NCBI GenBank assembly: GCA_034435615.1
Contig: DAOTWZ010000034.1
Span: 1-64,000, forward strand
Source: H17-190 sp034435615
Lineage (GTDB): Bacteria > Chloroflexota > Dehalococcoidia > SM23-28-2 > HRBIN24
Length of the DNA: 64,000 bases
Direction of reading: 5' to 3'
Made by a program: the position numbers and the translations under genes. Every line of letters begins with the position of its first letter. Positions within the stretch are counted from its first letter, which is position 1. Below, piece after piece: positions 25,270-33,904 of the stretch. The notes under the pieces were generated by a model, which saw only the letters and a list, made by a program, of their open reading frames with translations, had not been told where the DNA came from and searched no databases.

Positions 25270-26060
25270 CGGGCGCCCTGGCCGTCTGGCAGGCCCTCCT
25301 CTGGCGAGACCTGCGGGCCGTCCTGCGCTCCCGCTCCCAGCTCTACTCCTCTGTCCTCTTCCCCCTCATGGTGGTGGCCTTCCTGGGGGCTGGCGTCTCC
25401 GGGGGGCTGGAGCCGGCCTCGGAGGCCATCCGTGACGGCGACTACGCCAGCTTCCTGGTGCCCGGCGCCATCGTCATGACGGTGCTCTTCTCGTCCACCT
25501 TCTCCAGCGCCTCTTATTACTACGACAGGGACTGGGGGGTGTTGAAGGTCCTGCTGGTCTCCCCTCACCGGCCGATGGTGATATTCGTGGGGAAGGCGCT
25601 GGGGGCGGTGGTCATCGGGTCGTTGCAGGCGCTGCTGGTCCTGCTCATCGCCTCGCTGGTGCCGCCCCTGGACCTGGCATGGCAGTATGGCGTCCTCGCC
25701 GGCGTGCTGCTGACGCTGCTGACGGTGCTCCTTCTCTCCTCCTTCCTGGCCGGCCTGGCCCAGGTCCTGGCGAGCCGCATCCGCACCATGCAGGGCTTCC
25801 ACCTGCTGATGAACCTGGTCCTCTTCCCCTTCCTCTTCTTCTCCGGTGCCTTCTTCCCCCTGGAGGACCTGCCCCGCTGGTTGCAGGTGCTGGCCGTCCT
25901 CAATCCCCTCTCTTACGCCGTGGACCTGCTGCGGCTGGCCGTCTACGCCGAGGGTGGGACCTTCCTGGGGCTGGCGGTGGACCTGCCCGTTCTCCTCGTC
26001 CTCGGCCTCCTGGTTCCCCTGCTGGGCGCCAGCGTGCGGGCCCAGCGGGCCCTCGTCTAG
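25266..26060 (+). CDS. ABC-2 type permease, GTG start
   Basis: The 264-aa ABC-2 permease has six or so membrane segments and the usual pattern: a cytoplasmic N-terminus (VWQALLWRDLRAVLRSRSQLY), YYYDRDWGVLKVLLVSPHRP in the first loop, and FFSGAFFPLEDLPRWLQVLAVLNPLSYAVDLLR near the end. GTG 25266 overlaps the TGA of the ATPase gene (25267-25269), so translation is coupled. Together they form an exporter of unknown substrate. Confidence 0.88.
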   Translation: MTGALAVWQALLWRDLRAVLRSRSQLYSSVLFPLMVVAFLGAGVSGGLEPASEAIRDGDYASFLVPGAIVMTVLFSSTFSSASYYYDRDWGVLKVLLVSPHRPMVIFVGKALGAVVIGSLQALLVLLIASLVPPLDLAWQYGVLAGVLLTLLTVLLLSSFLAGLAQVLASRIRTMQGFHLLMNLVLFPFLFFSGAFFPLEDLPRWLQVLAVLNPLSYAVDLLRLAVYAEGGTFLGLAVDLPVLLVLGLLVPLLGASVRAQRALV

Positions 26061-26103
26061 GGCTGTCACAGGTGATACAATTCACATTCAGAGGTGCTGA
26101 TCG

Positions 26104-27084
26104 GTGCGGTCTTTTCCGCGCCTGCCGCGGTGGGCGCTCCTCGTAGGGCCGTTGCTCGTGGCGACCCTCCTCGCCTGTGGCGGTGGTGGTAGCCCTTCCC
26201 CTGCTGGTGGAGACCCCACCAGCCCCGACTTCTGGCGGGTGGCCAGGCTAGGGGGAGAGATAAGCCCCCTCCTGGTGAACAGCAGCCTGGCCGTGGGCAG
26301 CAACCGGGTGCAGTTCGGCCTCTTGGACCGGGAGCAGACGCCCATCCTAGGGGCCAGGGTGAACGTCCAGTTCTTCTACCTGGGCGGCGGCCAGCCCCAG
26401 CCCAAGGGGGAGAGGGAGACCCGCTTCGTCTCCATGCAGCTCTCCTTCGTGGACGAGAGCACCGGCCGCCTGGTGGAGCTCTCCCCCAATGGCGTCTATG
26501 TGACCGAGTTCAGCTTCGATACCGCCGGCCCCTGGGGGGCGGCCATCTCCGGCACCCTGTCCAACGGCGACCGCTTCGGCCCCCTGCCCTACCGGTTCGA
26601 CGTGAGGGAGCGGACGCTGGAGCCCATGGTGGGCGACCCGGCCCCTCCCAGCGACAATCTCACTCTGCAGGACGTGAGCGACATCAGGGAGCTCACCACC
26701 GACCTGCAGCCGATACCTGACCTCTACCGCTACACGGTGGCAGAGGCCCTCCAGACCGGCCGGCCCCTCGTCATCGTCTTCGCCACCCCCGCCTTCTGCG
26801 AGAGCCGCGTCTGCGGACCCGTCATGGAGGCCATCGTCCATCCTCTCTACCAGCGCTACCGCGAGCAGGCCATCTTCATCCACATTGAGCCCTACCAGCT
26901 CAAGGAGCTGCGGGAAGGGGTGGCCAGGATACCCGTCCAGGCGGTGAAGGACTGGAACCTCCCCTCTGAACCCTGGATCTTCGTGGTAGACCGCAACGGG
27001 CGGGTGGCTGCCAAGTTCGAGGGGATCGTATCGCTGGAGGAGGTGGAGGCGGCGCTGAAGGCGGTGCTGGGAGGCCAGCGATAG
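26104..27084 (+). CDS. Thioredoxin-fold lipoprotein with CxxxxC motif, GTG start
   Basis: The 326-aa exported protein has a signal peptide with lipobox (VATLLAC). An N-terminal beta-rich domain (about 40-190, LAVGSNRVQFGLLDREQTPILGARVNVQFFY) resembles extracellular immunoglobulin-like or copper-chaperone-associated domains. The C-terminal part (about 205-325) has a thioredoxin fold with VIVFATPAFCESRVCGPV: C232 and C237 are separated by four residues, not two, followed by EPWIFVVDRNGRVAAKFEG. Similar proteins are implicated in redox or metal handling outside the cell. A TGATACAAT box (26073-26081) may be the promoter. Confidence 0.72.
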   Translation: MRSFPRLPRWALLVGPLLVATLLACGGGGSPSPAGGDPTSPDFWRVARLGGEISPLLVNSSLAVGSNRVQFGLLDREQTPILGARVNVQFFYLGGGQPQPKGERETRFVSMQLSFVDESTGRLVELSPNGVYVTEFSFDTAGPWGAAISGTLSNGDRFGPLPYRFDVRERTLEPMVGDPAPPSDNLTLQDVSDIRELTTDLQPIPDLYRYTVAEALQTGRPLVIVFATPAFCESRVCGPVMEAIVHPLYQRYREQAIFIHIEPYQLKELREGVARIPVQAVKDWNLPSEPWIFVVDRNGRVAAKFEGIVSLEEVEAALKAVLGGQR

Positions 27085-27086
27085 CG

Positions 27087-27115
27087 TTGACCTTACACCG
27101 GACTTGTGATAAGAG
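27087..27115 (+). promoter_or_regulatory. Promoter for the cupredoxin membrane protein gene
   Basis: TTGACC at 27087-27092, a 17-base spacer, and TAAGAG at 27110-27115 preceded by TGA. The predicted leader is about 55 bases. Confidence 0.5.
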
Positions 27116-27176
27116 ATGCAAAGGGAGAGCCCCAACGCACTAGCGGGGCCGTGACTGGCCCCCCAGGTGGTGAGGC

Positions 27177-28157
27177 ATGGAGTATGTTCAGCTAGTCCTG
27201 GCCCAGATCCCCGGCGATAAGCTGGACGAGGCGCTGCGCCCCGGCGGGCTCCTCGCCAAGCTGGACGACCACCGCAACTACCTGGTCCACCAGCCGGGCT
27301 TCCACGACCTGCGGGTGGTGCGCTCCATCAACCGTGAGGGGAACGTCCAGCTAGTGGTGGAGACCCGCTGGGAGGACGACCAGAGCCTCATCGACTACGA
27401 GACGGGCGAGCCCACCGTCGTCTCCATCCTCAACGAGCACCGTGACCTGCTGGTGCCCGGCAGCCTGCAGGTGCTGGACATGGAGGCCCTGCGCAGCGAG
27501 GGCTGGTGGCAGCAGTTCGAGGCGGAGCAGGCGGTGCGCCAGCGCCTGGCCTTCCCCATCTTCCTGCCGGTGGGTATCTTCCTCTTCTCGGTGCTGGTCA
27601 TATACGGCCTCTCTCGCATCTACCTGGAGCTGGCCGAGTGGCACTGGGGCGATGTCAACGGCGCCACCGTCCTGGCCCTGGTGGTGGCCACCATCATCCT
27701 GGGCACGGGCACTTTCGTGGCCCTGAACCGCAACATCAAGGCCTGGCAGATAGGTGGCCTCGCCGCCTTCTTCCTTCTGGCCATCCTGGCGGGGAGTATC
27801 TGGGCGGCCGTGCACGAGGGAGGGGGCGCCGCCGAGGCCGGCCCGCCAGTTGAGGGCGGCGCCCCGGCCGGTGGTGCCCTCACCATACGGGCCGTCCCCT
27901 CCCTCCGGTTCGACAAGGACCGCCTCACCGTCCCCGCCAATCAGCAGGTCACCATCACCTTCGTCAACGAGGACACCGGCATCCCCCACAACTTCGCCGT
28001 ATACCGGACGCAGGCCGCCACCGAGGTCATCGCCCAGGGAGCTACCTGCATTGCCCCCTGCCAGAACACGGTGACGGTGCCGCCCCTCTCCGCTGGTCGC
28101 TACTTCTTCCGCTGCGATGTCCACCCGCAGATGACGGGTACTCTGGTGGTCCAGTAG
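27177..28157 (+). CDS. Membrane protein with ABM-like N-domain and C-terminal cupredoxin domain
   Basis: The 326-aa three-part protein has an N-terminal ferredoxin-like domain (about 1-105, GFHDLRVVRSINREGNVQLVVETRWED) resembling antibiotic-biosynthesis-monooxygenase domains, then three hydrophobic segments (about 122-215), then a cupredoxin-like domain (about 235-326). The last has copper-ligand candidates H271 (IPHNFAVY), C313, H316 and M319 (FRCDVHPQM), plus an extra CIAPC pair. The copper site probably faces outside. It converges with the cytochrome oxidase cluster, suggesting a role in copper or electron delivery, which is inference. Confidence 0.75.
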   Translation: MEYVQLVLAQIPGDKLDEALRPGGLLAKLDDHRNYLVHQPGFHDLRVVRSINREGNVQLVVETRWEDDQSLIDYETGEPTVVSILNEHRDLLVPGSLQVLDMEALRSEGWWQQFEAEQAVRQRLAFPIFLPVGIFLFSVLVIYGLSRIYLELAEWHWGDVNGATVLALVVATIILGTGTFVALNRNIKAWQIGGLAAFFLLAILAGSIWAAVHEGGGAAEAGPPVEGGAPAGGALTIRAVPSLRFDKDRLTVPANQQVTITFVNEDTGIPHNFAVYRTQAATEVIAQGATCIAPCQNTVTVPPLSAGRYFFRCDVHPQMTGTLVVQ

Positions 28158-28195
28158 CTCAGGGCCCTTCCTCGCTAGGAAAAGAGGCTAGAGGA

Positions 28196-28228
28196 ATGGG
28201 GGGCCGCCCGCACCGGGCGGCCCCCCAT
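28196..28228. terminator. 15-bp bidirectional hairpin between cupredoxin gene and ctaG
   Basis: Perfect 15-bp stem (28196-28210 with 28214-28228) and a 3-base loop, in the gap between two convergent genes. There is no U tract on either side, so it may terminate poorly alone or mainly protect transcript ends. Confidence 0.6.
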
Positions 28229-28265
28229 CGCACTCGTGGTATCTTACGGGGTCCTGCGCGGACGG

Positions 28266-29177
28266 CTATCTGGAGGGGCTGGGCCCTTTGTCGCTGCGCC
28301 GGGTGAGGCCCAGCCGCTGCAACTCCGCCTCCACCCCCTCCCAGCGGGGGCCCCTCTCCTGGGCCTCGTGCTGGGCGTACCAGCGGAAGAAGGCGACGGC
28401 GATGAAGACCCACATGATGATGGCCGGCACCAGCTTCATCACCAGGCCTCCCACCTGCTGGTCGGTTATGGGGTCCAGCCGCTCCCAGATGCGGGGGCTC
28501 TGTCCGTAGATGGGGTAGATGAGGCGGTCGGAGAAGGTGAGGAAGGAGGCCAGGACAGAGGGTATGAGGGACTGGGCAAACAGGTAGGCCATTTGCATGG
28601 GGTAGGAGATGGGCGGCAGTTCGGGCATGTTGCTGAGCACCGGCCACCAGAGGACGAGCCCTGCCAGGAGGAGGAGGGCGTGCACCAGGATGTGGTACCA
28701 GCCCTGCTGCACCTGGAGCTCTATGGAGGGCGGCAGGTGGGTGAAGAGGAGCACGCCGTTGAAGACGAAGAGGGCCACTATGGGGTGCACCAGCCAGCGG
28801 GCGAGACCCCTGACGGGTCCCTGGGGCAGCAGCCATTGCCAGAGCCAGGAGGGGACGCCCGCCAGGAGGAGGGGGGCGGCGATGGTGGTGAAGGCCACGT
28901 GCTGCATCATGTGGGCGCTGGCCAGCCAGCCCTCGGAGAGGCGCTCCAGGGGAGAACTGTCGGCCAGGTAGAGGGCGAAGAGCCCCAGCAGGAAGAGCCC
29001 TACCTGGGCCCGCTTCACCCGTCCGGCGTCAGAGATGCGGGGGCGCAGGTAGCGCAGGGCGTAGATGTAGGCCCCCAACAGGGCCAGGATGATGATGAGG
29101 ACGTCGGGATGGATCCAGGCTGACCAGTCGAACGGCCCGGCACCGCCGGGTATGCCTACGATGTGCAGGAATGGCAT
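28266..29177 (-). CDS. ctaG: Cytochrome c oxidase assembly protein CtaG (caa3 type)
   Basis: The 303-aa membrane protein of the caa3_CtaG family needed for oxidase assembly has about seven membrane segments. Conserved parts include LASAHMMQHVAFTTIAAPLLLAG (with two His that may bind copper), GWYHILVHALLLLAGLVLWWPVL, and PISYPMQMAYLFAQSLIPSVLASFLTFSD. It is the last gene of the oxidase cluster. It is unrelated in sequence to the Cox11-type CtaG of proteobacteria. Confidence 0.9.
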   Translation of the reverse strand: MPFLHIVGIPGGAGPFDWSAWIHPDVLIIILALLGAYIYALRYLRPRISDAGRVKRAQVGLFLLGLFALYLADSSPLERLSEGWLASAHMMQHVAFTTIAAPLLLAGVPSWLWQWLLPQGPVRGLARWLVHPIVALFVFNGVLLFTHLPPSIELQVQQGWYHILVHALLLLAGLVLWWPVLSNMPELPPISYPMQMAYLFAQSLIPSVLASFLTFSDRLIYPIYGQSPRIWERLDPITDQQVGGLVMKLVPAIIMWVFIAVAFFRWYAQHEAQERGPRWEGVEAELQRLGLTRRSDKGPSPSR

Positions 29178-29201
29178 CGCCCTAGCATCGCCCGCCCTTC
29201 C

Positions 29202-29546
29202 TCACAGGAGACCAGCCCCCAGAGTAGCCAAGGTAGCCACGAACAGGGCTATGGTCATCGCCAGACCCATAGCGAAGAGGGCCGAGAAGAGCTTGCTGTC
29301 GAAGCGCAGGTGCATGTACCAGAGGACCACCAGCACGAACTTGATGGAGGAGAGGGCCAGCAGCAGCTCCACCAGTATGCCGTGCAGAGACGGTATGTAG
29401 TAGATGGCCACCTCGATGGCGGTGACGATGAAGAGGATCACAGCCACCCGCACGTAGTCCGCCACCGTAGGGTGGAAGCCGTGCCTCTCTACCGTCTGGG
29501 CCTCTTCCTGGGCCTTGCGGACGCCACGCAGTTCGGACAGGGTCAT
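29202..29546 (-). CDS. ctaF: Cytochrome c oxidase subunit IV family protein
   Basis: The 114-aa protein has three membrane segments (about 33-55, 60-82, 90-112). The order within the cluster (after subunit III, before CtaG) and the pattern YVRVAVILFIVTAIEVAIYY, FVLVVLWYMHLRFDSKLF, and the small last helix match the small prokaryotic subunit IV family. It probably stabilises the subunit I/II core. It starts 11 bases after the subunit III stop codon. Confidence 0.85.
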   Translation of the reverse strand: MTLSELRGVRKAQEEAQTVERHGFHPTVADYVRVAVILFIVTAIEVAIYYIPSLHGILVELLLALSSIKFVLVVLWYMHLRFDSKLFSALFAMGLAMTIALFVATLATLGAGLL

Positions 29547-29557
29547 CGGTCACCCTC

Positions 29558-30157
29558 CTAGGGCTGGATCAGATAGACCAGGGTGAAGATGAGGATCCAG
29601 ACGATGTCCACGAAGTGCCAGTAGAGGCCGCTGAGCTCCACGTTGATGGCGTTGTGGCGTCCTATCTGCCCCCGCATGGCCATCACCCACAGGGAGAGGA
29701 GGATGAGGACGCCTACGGAGACGTGAGCGCCGTGGAAGCCGGTCAGGATGTAGAAGGTGCTGCCGAAGAGGTTGGAGGAGAGGGTCAAACCACGGTGGTA
29801 GAAATCGGTGAACTCGAAGGCCTGGCCGGCCAGGAAGGACATGCCTAGCAGGGCGGTGGTCAGCAACCACGTCCGCAGGGCGCGGACATCGCCCCGGTTG
29901 GCCGCCGCAACCGAGAGGGCCATGGTGGTGCTGCTCATGAGGAGGACGAAGGAGCTGACGGAGGTGAAGGGGATGTCGAAGACGTCGGACGGTTGGGGGC
30001 CGGTCTGGCTCTGGCCCCGGTACAGCAGGTAGGTGGCGATGAGGGAGCCGAAGAAGAAGGCCTCCGAGGCCAGGAACAGCCACATCGCCAGTTTGCGGTT
30101 GTCCAGCCCCGTGGAGGTCTCCAGGGTGGACTCGGCCAGGCGTGCCGTCTGGTGCAT
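29558..30157 (-). CDS. ctaE: Cytochrome c oxidase subunit III
   Basis: The 199-aa short (five-helix) form of subunit III, as in caa3 and bo3 oxidases, has LAMWLFLASEAFFFGSLIATYLLYR (with the conserved Glu in the membrane), LMSSTTMALSVAAAN, and STFYILTGFHGAHVSVGVLILL. It is in line with subunits I, II and IV on the same strand. It helps keep proton uptake stable. ATG 30157 is preceded by GGAGGAGA. Confidence 0.93.
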   Translation of the reverse strand: MHQTARLAESTLETSTGLDNRKLAMWLFLASEAFFFGSLIATYLLYRGQSQTGPQPSDVFDIPFTSVSSFVLLMSSTTMALSVAAANRGDVRALRTWLLTTALLGMSFLAGQAFEFTDFYHRGLTLSSNLFGSTFYILTGFHGAHVSVGVLILLSLWVMAMRGQIGRHNAINVELSGLYWHFVDIVWILIFTLVYLIQP

Positions 30158-30193
30158 CTGGTCTCCTCCTGCTCTCCCCTTCGTCCCTCTTCT

Positions 30194-32092
30194 TCACTCG
30201 CTGGCCGGCTCCAGGGCCCAGCCGTAAATGCCCAGCAGGAGCACCACCACCCCCGCCGCTACCAGGGCGTAGTCGGCGTAGATGAAGCCATAGCCGATGA
30301 TGGGGAAGCCCAAGGCGGCGATGAGGGGGAAGTAAGAGGGAGAAGGCATGTGGATGCCATGGCCGCCGTGCCCCTCCGCCTCGTGGTGCTCCTCACCGTT
30401 GGCGCCGCCGGCCACCACGGGGACGGGGCGGCCCTCCTGGTCCTCCACGTACTTCTCGTGCCAGTAGGGGTCACGGGCCCGCACGTGGGGGATCTCGGCG
30501 AAGTTGTAGGGCGGAGGCGGCGAAGGAATGCTCCATTCCAGGGTGCGGCCGTCCCAGGGGTCGGCGCCCGCTACCTCGCCCCGCCGCATCACCAGGCTGT
30601 AGATGGCGTTGATGATGAACACCAGTATGGAGAGGGCGATGACGAAGGTGCCGATGGTGGCCAGCAAGTTCCAGATCTCCAGCCCGAAGCCAGAGGGGTA
30701 GGTGTAGACCCGTCGCGGCATCCCCATCAGCCCTGCCACCATCATGGGCTGGAAGGTCAGGTTGAAGCCCAGGAGCATCAGCCAGAAGTGGAGCTGCCCC
30801 AGCTTCTCGTTGAAGAGGCGGCCGGTGAACTTGGGCAGCCAGTAGTAGATGCCGGCGAAGAGGGCGAAGATAGCGCCGCCGAAGAGCACCTGGTGGAAGT
30901 GGGCCACCACGAAGTAGGTGTCCTGCTGCTGGTAGTCCGAGGGGACCATGGAGTGCATGACCCCCGTGAGCCCGCCGATGACGAACATGCTGATGAAGCC
31001 CACAGCAAAGAGGAGGGGCGTGCGCAGACTGATGTTACCGCCCCACAGAGTCCCTATCCAGTTGAAGATCTTCACCCCCGTGGGGACGGCGATGAGGATG
31101 GTGGTGATGCCGAAGGCGGAGTTGGCCACCGGGCCCAGCCCCGTGGTGTACATGTGGTGCACCCACACGCCGAAGCTCATGAAGGCGATGGCTATCCCCG
31201 AGAAGACCACGAAGGGATAGCCGAAGAGGGGCTTGCGGGCGAAGGTGGGCAGCACCTCCGATACGATGCCCATGGCTGGCAGGATGAGGATGTAGACCTC
31301 CGGGTGGCCGAAGAGCCAGAACAGGTGCTGCCAGAGCAGGGGCGTCCCGCCGGCCGCCGGGTTGAAGAAGTGGGCACCGAAGAGGCGGGAGAAAGACAGC
31401 TGGAACAGGGCCACCGCCAGCACCGGCATGGCGAAGATGATGAGGAACGAGGTCACCATCGTCATCCAGACGAAGACGGGCAGGCGGAAGAGGGACATGC
31501 CGGGCGCCCGCATGTTGAGGATGGTCACCAAGAAGTTGAAGCCGGAGGCCAGGGAGGAGATGCCCAGTATCTGGAGACCCAGGGCCCAGAAGTCTATGCC
31601 GTGCCCGGGCTGGCGGACGGTGAGAGGAGCGTAGCCGAACCAGCCCCCGTCCGGCGGACCGCCCAGGATATGGCTGGAGTAGAGGAAGAGGCCTCCCAGG
31701 AGGAAGACCCAGTAGCTGAAGGCGTTCAGGCGGGGGAAGGCCACGTCCCGGGCACCGATCATCAGCGGCACCACCAGGTTGAAGAAGGCGGAGGAGAGAG
31801 GCATCACCACCAGGAAGATCATGGTGGTGCCGTGCATGGTGAAGAACTCGTTGAAGGTCTGGGGGTCGACGATGTCGGCCTCGGGGCGGGCCAACTGAAG
31901 GCGGATGAGGAGAGCGTAGATGCCGCCCGCCAGGAAGAAGAGGAGGGAGGTCACCAGGTACATCATGCCGATGCGCTTGTGGTCCACCGTGGCGATCCAG
32001 CTCCAGATGCCCTGGTAGGTGGCAGCGTCCCGGCGGACCTGACGCAGCGTCTCCAGCAGCCCCAGGGGCTTCGGTACCGTCGCTTGCGCCAT
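30194..32092 (-). CDS. ctaD: Cytochrome c oxidase subunit I (heme-copper catalytic subunit)
   Basis: The 632-aa catalytic subunit, with at least twelve membrane segments, reduces O2 to water and pumps protons. It has the low-spin heme His in FFTMHGTTMIFL, the copper-B and cross-linked Tyr region LFWLFGHPEVYILILPAMGIVSE, the His pair in WVHHMYTTGLG, and the heme ligands in YFVVAHFHQVLFGG. The GHPEVYIL sequence indicates an A-type oxidase. The C-terminal extension (about 540-632) is His-rich (GEEHHEAEGHGGHGIHMPS) and adds two or so hydrophobic segments. Confidence 0.96.
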   Translation of the reverse strand: MAQATVPKPLGLLETLRQVRRDAATYQGIWSWIATVDHKRIGMMYLVTSLLFFLAGGIYALLIRLQLARPEADIVDPQTFNEFFTMHGTTMIFLVVMPLSSAFFNLVVPLMIGARDVAFPRLNAFSYWVFLLGGLFLYSSHILGGPPDGGWFGYAPLTVRQPGHGIDFWALGLQILGISSLASGFNFLVTILNMRAPGMSLFRLPVFVWMTMVTSFLIIFAMPVLAVALFQLSFSRLFGAHFFNPAAGGTPLLWQHLFWLFGHPEVYILILPAMGIVSEVLPTFARKPLFGYPFVVFSGIAIAFMSFGVWVHHMYTTGLGPVANSAFGITTILIAVPTGVKIFNWIGTLWGGNISLRTPLLFAVGFISMFVIGGLTGVMHSMVPSDYQQQDTYFVVAHFHQVLFGGAIFALFAGIYYWLPKFTGRLFNEKLGQLHFWLMLLGFNLTFQPMMVAGLMGMPRRVYTYPSGFGLEIWNLLATIGTFVIALSILVFIINAIYSLVMRRGEVAGADPWDGRTLEWSIPSPPPPYNFAEIPHVRARDPYWHEKYVEDQEGRPVPVVAGGANGEEHHEAEGHGGHGIHMPSPSYFPLIAALGFPIIGYGFIYADYALVAAGVVVLLLGIYGWALEPASE

Positions 32093-32105
32093 AGCTATTA
32101 CCTCC

Positions 32106-32921
32106 CTAGCGGGCCGTCCCTTGCTGTTGGCCCTGGCCGCTCTGGGCCTGGGCAGCTAGTTGCTGCTGCGCCCAGGCGCGGAAGCTCTCCTCGCTCTCGT
32201 GGACCACCACTACCATGCGCATGTCGGCGTGCAGGAGACCACAGTACTCGGCACACTGGCCGGGGTAGGTGCCCGGCTCCTCCGCCACCAGCAGCAGGTG
32301 GTTGGTGTGGCCGGGGATGGCGTCCCTCTTGCCGGCCAGCCGTGGCACCCAGAAGCTGTGGATGACATCGGAGGCTGTGAGCTCCAGCGCCACCTCCTGG
32401 CCGACAGGAATATGGAGCTCAGCGGGGCGCTCCGGGGTGCCCAGGATGGTCAGGGGCTTCCCCTGGCTGTCGGTGATGGTGGGATACTCGAACTGCCACG
32501 CCCACTGGATGCCCGTCACCTTGACGGGGAGGGCGTTGGCGGAAGGCGGGCGGTCATGGTCTATGATCATGGAGACCATGGGCACCGCCAGCCCCAGGAG
32601 GACGAAGAGGGGCGCCAGCGTCCAGATCACCTCTATGGGCGGGTTGCCGTGCACCTGCTTGGGCAGGCTACGGCCGCGCCGGTGGCGGAAGACGATGAGG
32701 GCGACGATGAGCGCCCCTTCCACCAGTATCATGATGGCCAGGGCCGGCCACATGGCGTAGAGGAACAGGTTCTTCTGCTCCCGTGCGAACTCCCCCCGCG
32801 GGGCGAAGGTGTTCTGGGGGGCGTCCACATCGCCGATGCCAGTGCAGGCGGTCAGGAGGACTACGAGGAGCAACGGGAGCAGGGGGACCAGGTATCGGGC
32901 CAGAGTGCGCAGCGTCTTCAA
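32106..32921 (-). CDS. ctaC: Cytochrome c oxidase subunit II (CuA-binding), TTG start
   Basis: The 271-aa subunit has a lipobox-type leader (VVLLTAC), two membrane helices (about 50-75 and 92-118) and an outward cupredoxin domain with the CuA site: His in DVIHSFWVP, then CAEYCGLLHADMRMVV, giving Cys-x3-Cys, His and Met. No cytochrome c domain is fused, so electrons must come from a separate carrier. The translation start is TTG 32921 with GGAGCGG upstream. It passes electrons to subunit I. First of the structural genes after ctaA and ctaB. Confidence 0.94.
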   Translation of the reverse strand: MKTLRTLARYLVPLLPLLLVVLLTACTGIGDVDAPQNTFAPRGEFAREQKNLFLYAMWPALAIMILVEGALIVALIVFRHRRGRSLPKQVHGNPPIEVIWTLAPLFVLLGLAVPMVSMIIDHDRPPSANALPVKVTGIQWAWQFEYPTITDSQGKPLTILGTPERPAELHIPVGQEVALELTASDVIHSFWVPRLAGKRDAIPGHTNHLLLVAEEPGTYPGQCAEYCGLLHADMRMVVVVHESEESFRAWAQQQLAAQAQSGQGQQQGTAR

Positions 32922-33003
32922 GGGTTCCGCTCCTTACGTCCTGGTGCCATTAGTAATCTCGCGCACCGGCGGTGTCCCGTCAACGGCTTCGTTCCTCGCA
33001 TCA

Positions 33004-33903
33004 CTAAGTCGCCAGGGCGTCCACGGCTATGGCCAGGAAGAGGAGGGCCAGGTATAGGTTGGACCAGTGGAAGAGGAGGATAGCCCGCCGGACGGTGGGC
33101 CGGAGCCAGAGCCAGCCCGCCTGGCCCAGGAGGACCAGCCCCAGCAGGGCCGCCGCTGCCAGGTAGAGGGGCCCCGCCTGGCTCACCGTGGGCAGGATGA
33201 GGCTCAGGGCCACCGTCCCCACGCCGTGAAAGAATATCTGCCGCCGCGTCTCGTCTTCTCCCATGACCACCGGCAGCATGGGCACCCCCGCCCGCTCGTA
33301 GTCGCGGCGGTAGTTCAGGGAGAGGGCCCAGAAGTGGACGGGCGTCCAGAGGAAGACGATGCCGAAAAGGAGGAGGGCCGCCGGCTCCAGCCGGCCCGTC
33401 ACCGCCACCCAGCCGATGAGGGGGGGCATGGCCCCCGCCGCCCCGCCGATGACGATGTTCAGGGGCGTCGTCCGCTTGAGGGTGAGGGTGTAGACCAGGA
33501 CGTAGAAGGCATAGGCGCCCAGGGTGAGGACGGCCGCCAGGAGGCCCACGAAGGCCTCCATCACCAGGAAGCCCGCCGCCCCCAGCGCCAGGCCGAAGAC
33601 CAGGGCCCGGTCCGGCTCCACCTGGCCCGCCGGGATGGGCCGTCCCCGCGTCCGCAGCATCACCGTGTCGATATCGCGGTCGAAGAAGCAGTTGAGGGCG
33701 TTGGCGCCGCCGGCGGCCAGGGCGCCGCCGCCCAGGGTGGCCAGGACGAGCCAGGGGGACGGCCAGCCGCCCTCAGCCAGGAGCATGGCGGGCACGGTGG
33801 TGACCAGCAGCAGCACCACGATGCGGGGCTTGGTCAGGTGGAAGTAAGACCTGACCGTCCCCAGGAAGCCCCGCGTTTGGCCTCGGATAGCTGTTCCCAG
33901 CAA
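33004..33903 (-). CDS. ctaB: Protoheme IX farnesyltransferase
   Basis: The 299-aa UbiA-family membrane prenyltransferase makes heme O from heme B. It has the first Asp-rich motif NALNCFFDRDIDTVMLRTRGRPIP (NxxxDxxxD) and the second region NYRRDYERAGVPMLPVVMGEDETR. About nine membrane helices are expected. It lies one base from the ctaA stop codon, so the two heme A genes are coupled. It supplies heme A precursor to the oxidase encoded downstream. Confidence 0.94.
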   Translation of the reverse strand: MLGTAIRGQTRGFLGTVRSYFHLTKPRIVVLLLVTTVPAMLLAEGGWPSPWLVLATLGGGALAAGGANALNCFFDRDIDTVMLRTRGRPIPAGQVEPDRALVFGLALGAAGFLVMEAFVGLLAAVLTLGAYAFYVLVYTLTLKRTTPLNIVIGGAAGAMPPLIGWVAVTGRLEPAALLLFGIVFLWTPVHFWALSLNYRRDYERAGVPMLPVVMGEDETRRQIFFHGVGTVALSLILPTVSQAGPLYLAAAALLGLVLLGQAGWLWLRPTVRRAILLFHWSNLYLALLFLAIAVDALAT

Positions 33904-33904
33904 C

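Noticed and set aside
29993..32365. 790-codon plus-strand frame over ctaD
   Set aside because: It is antisense to subunit I, with a His/Glu/Gly-biased product and no domain.
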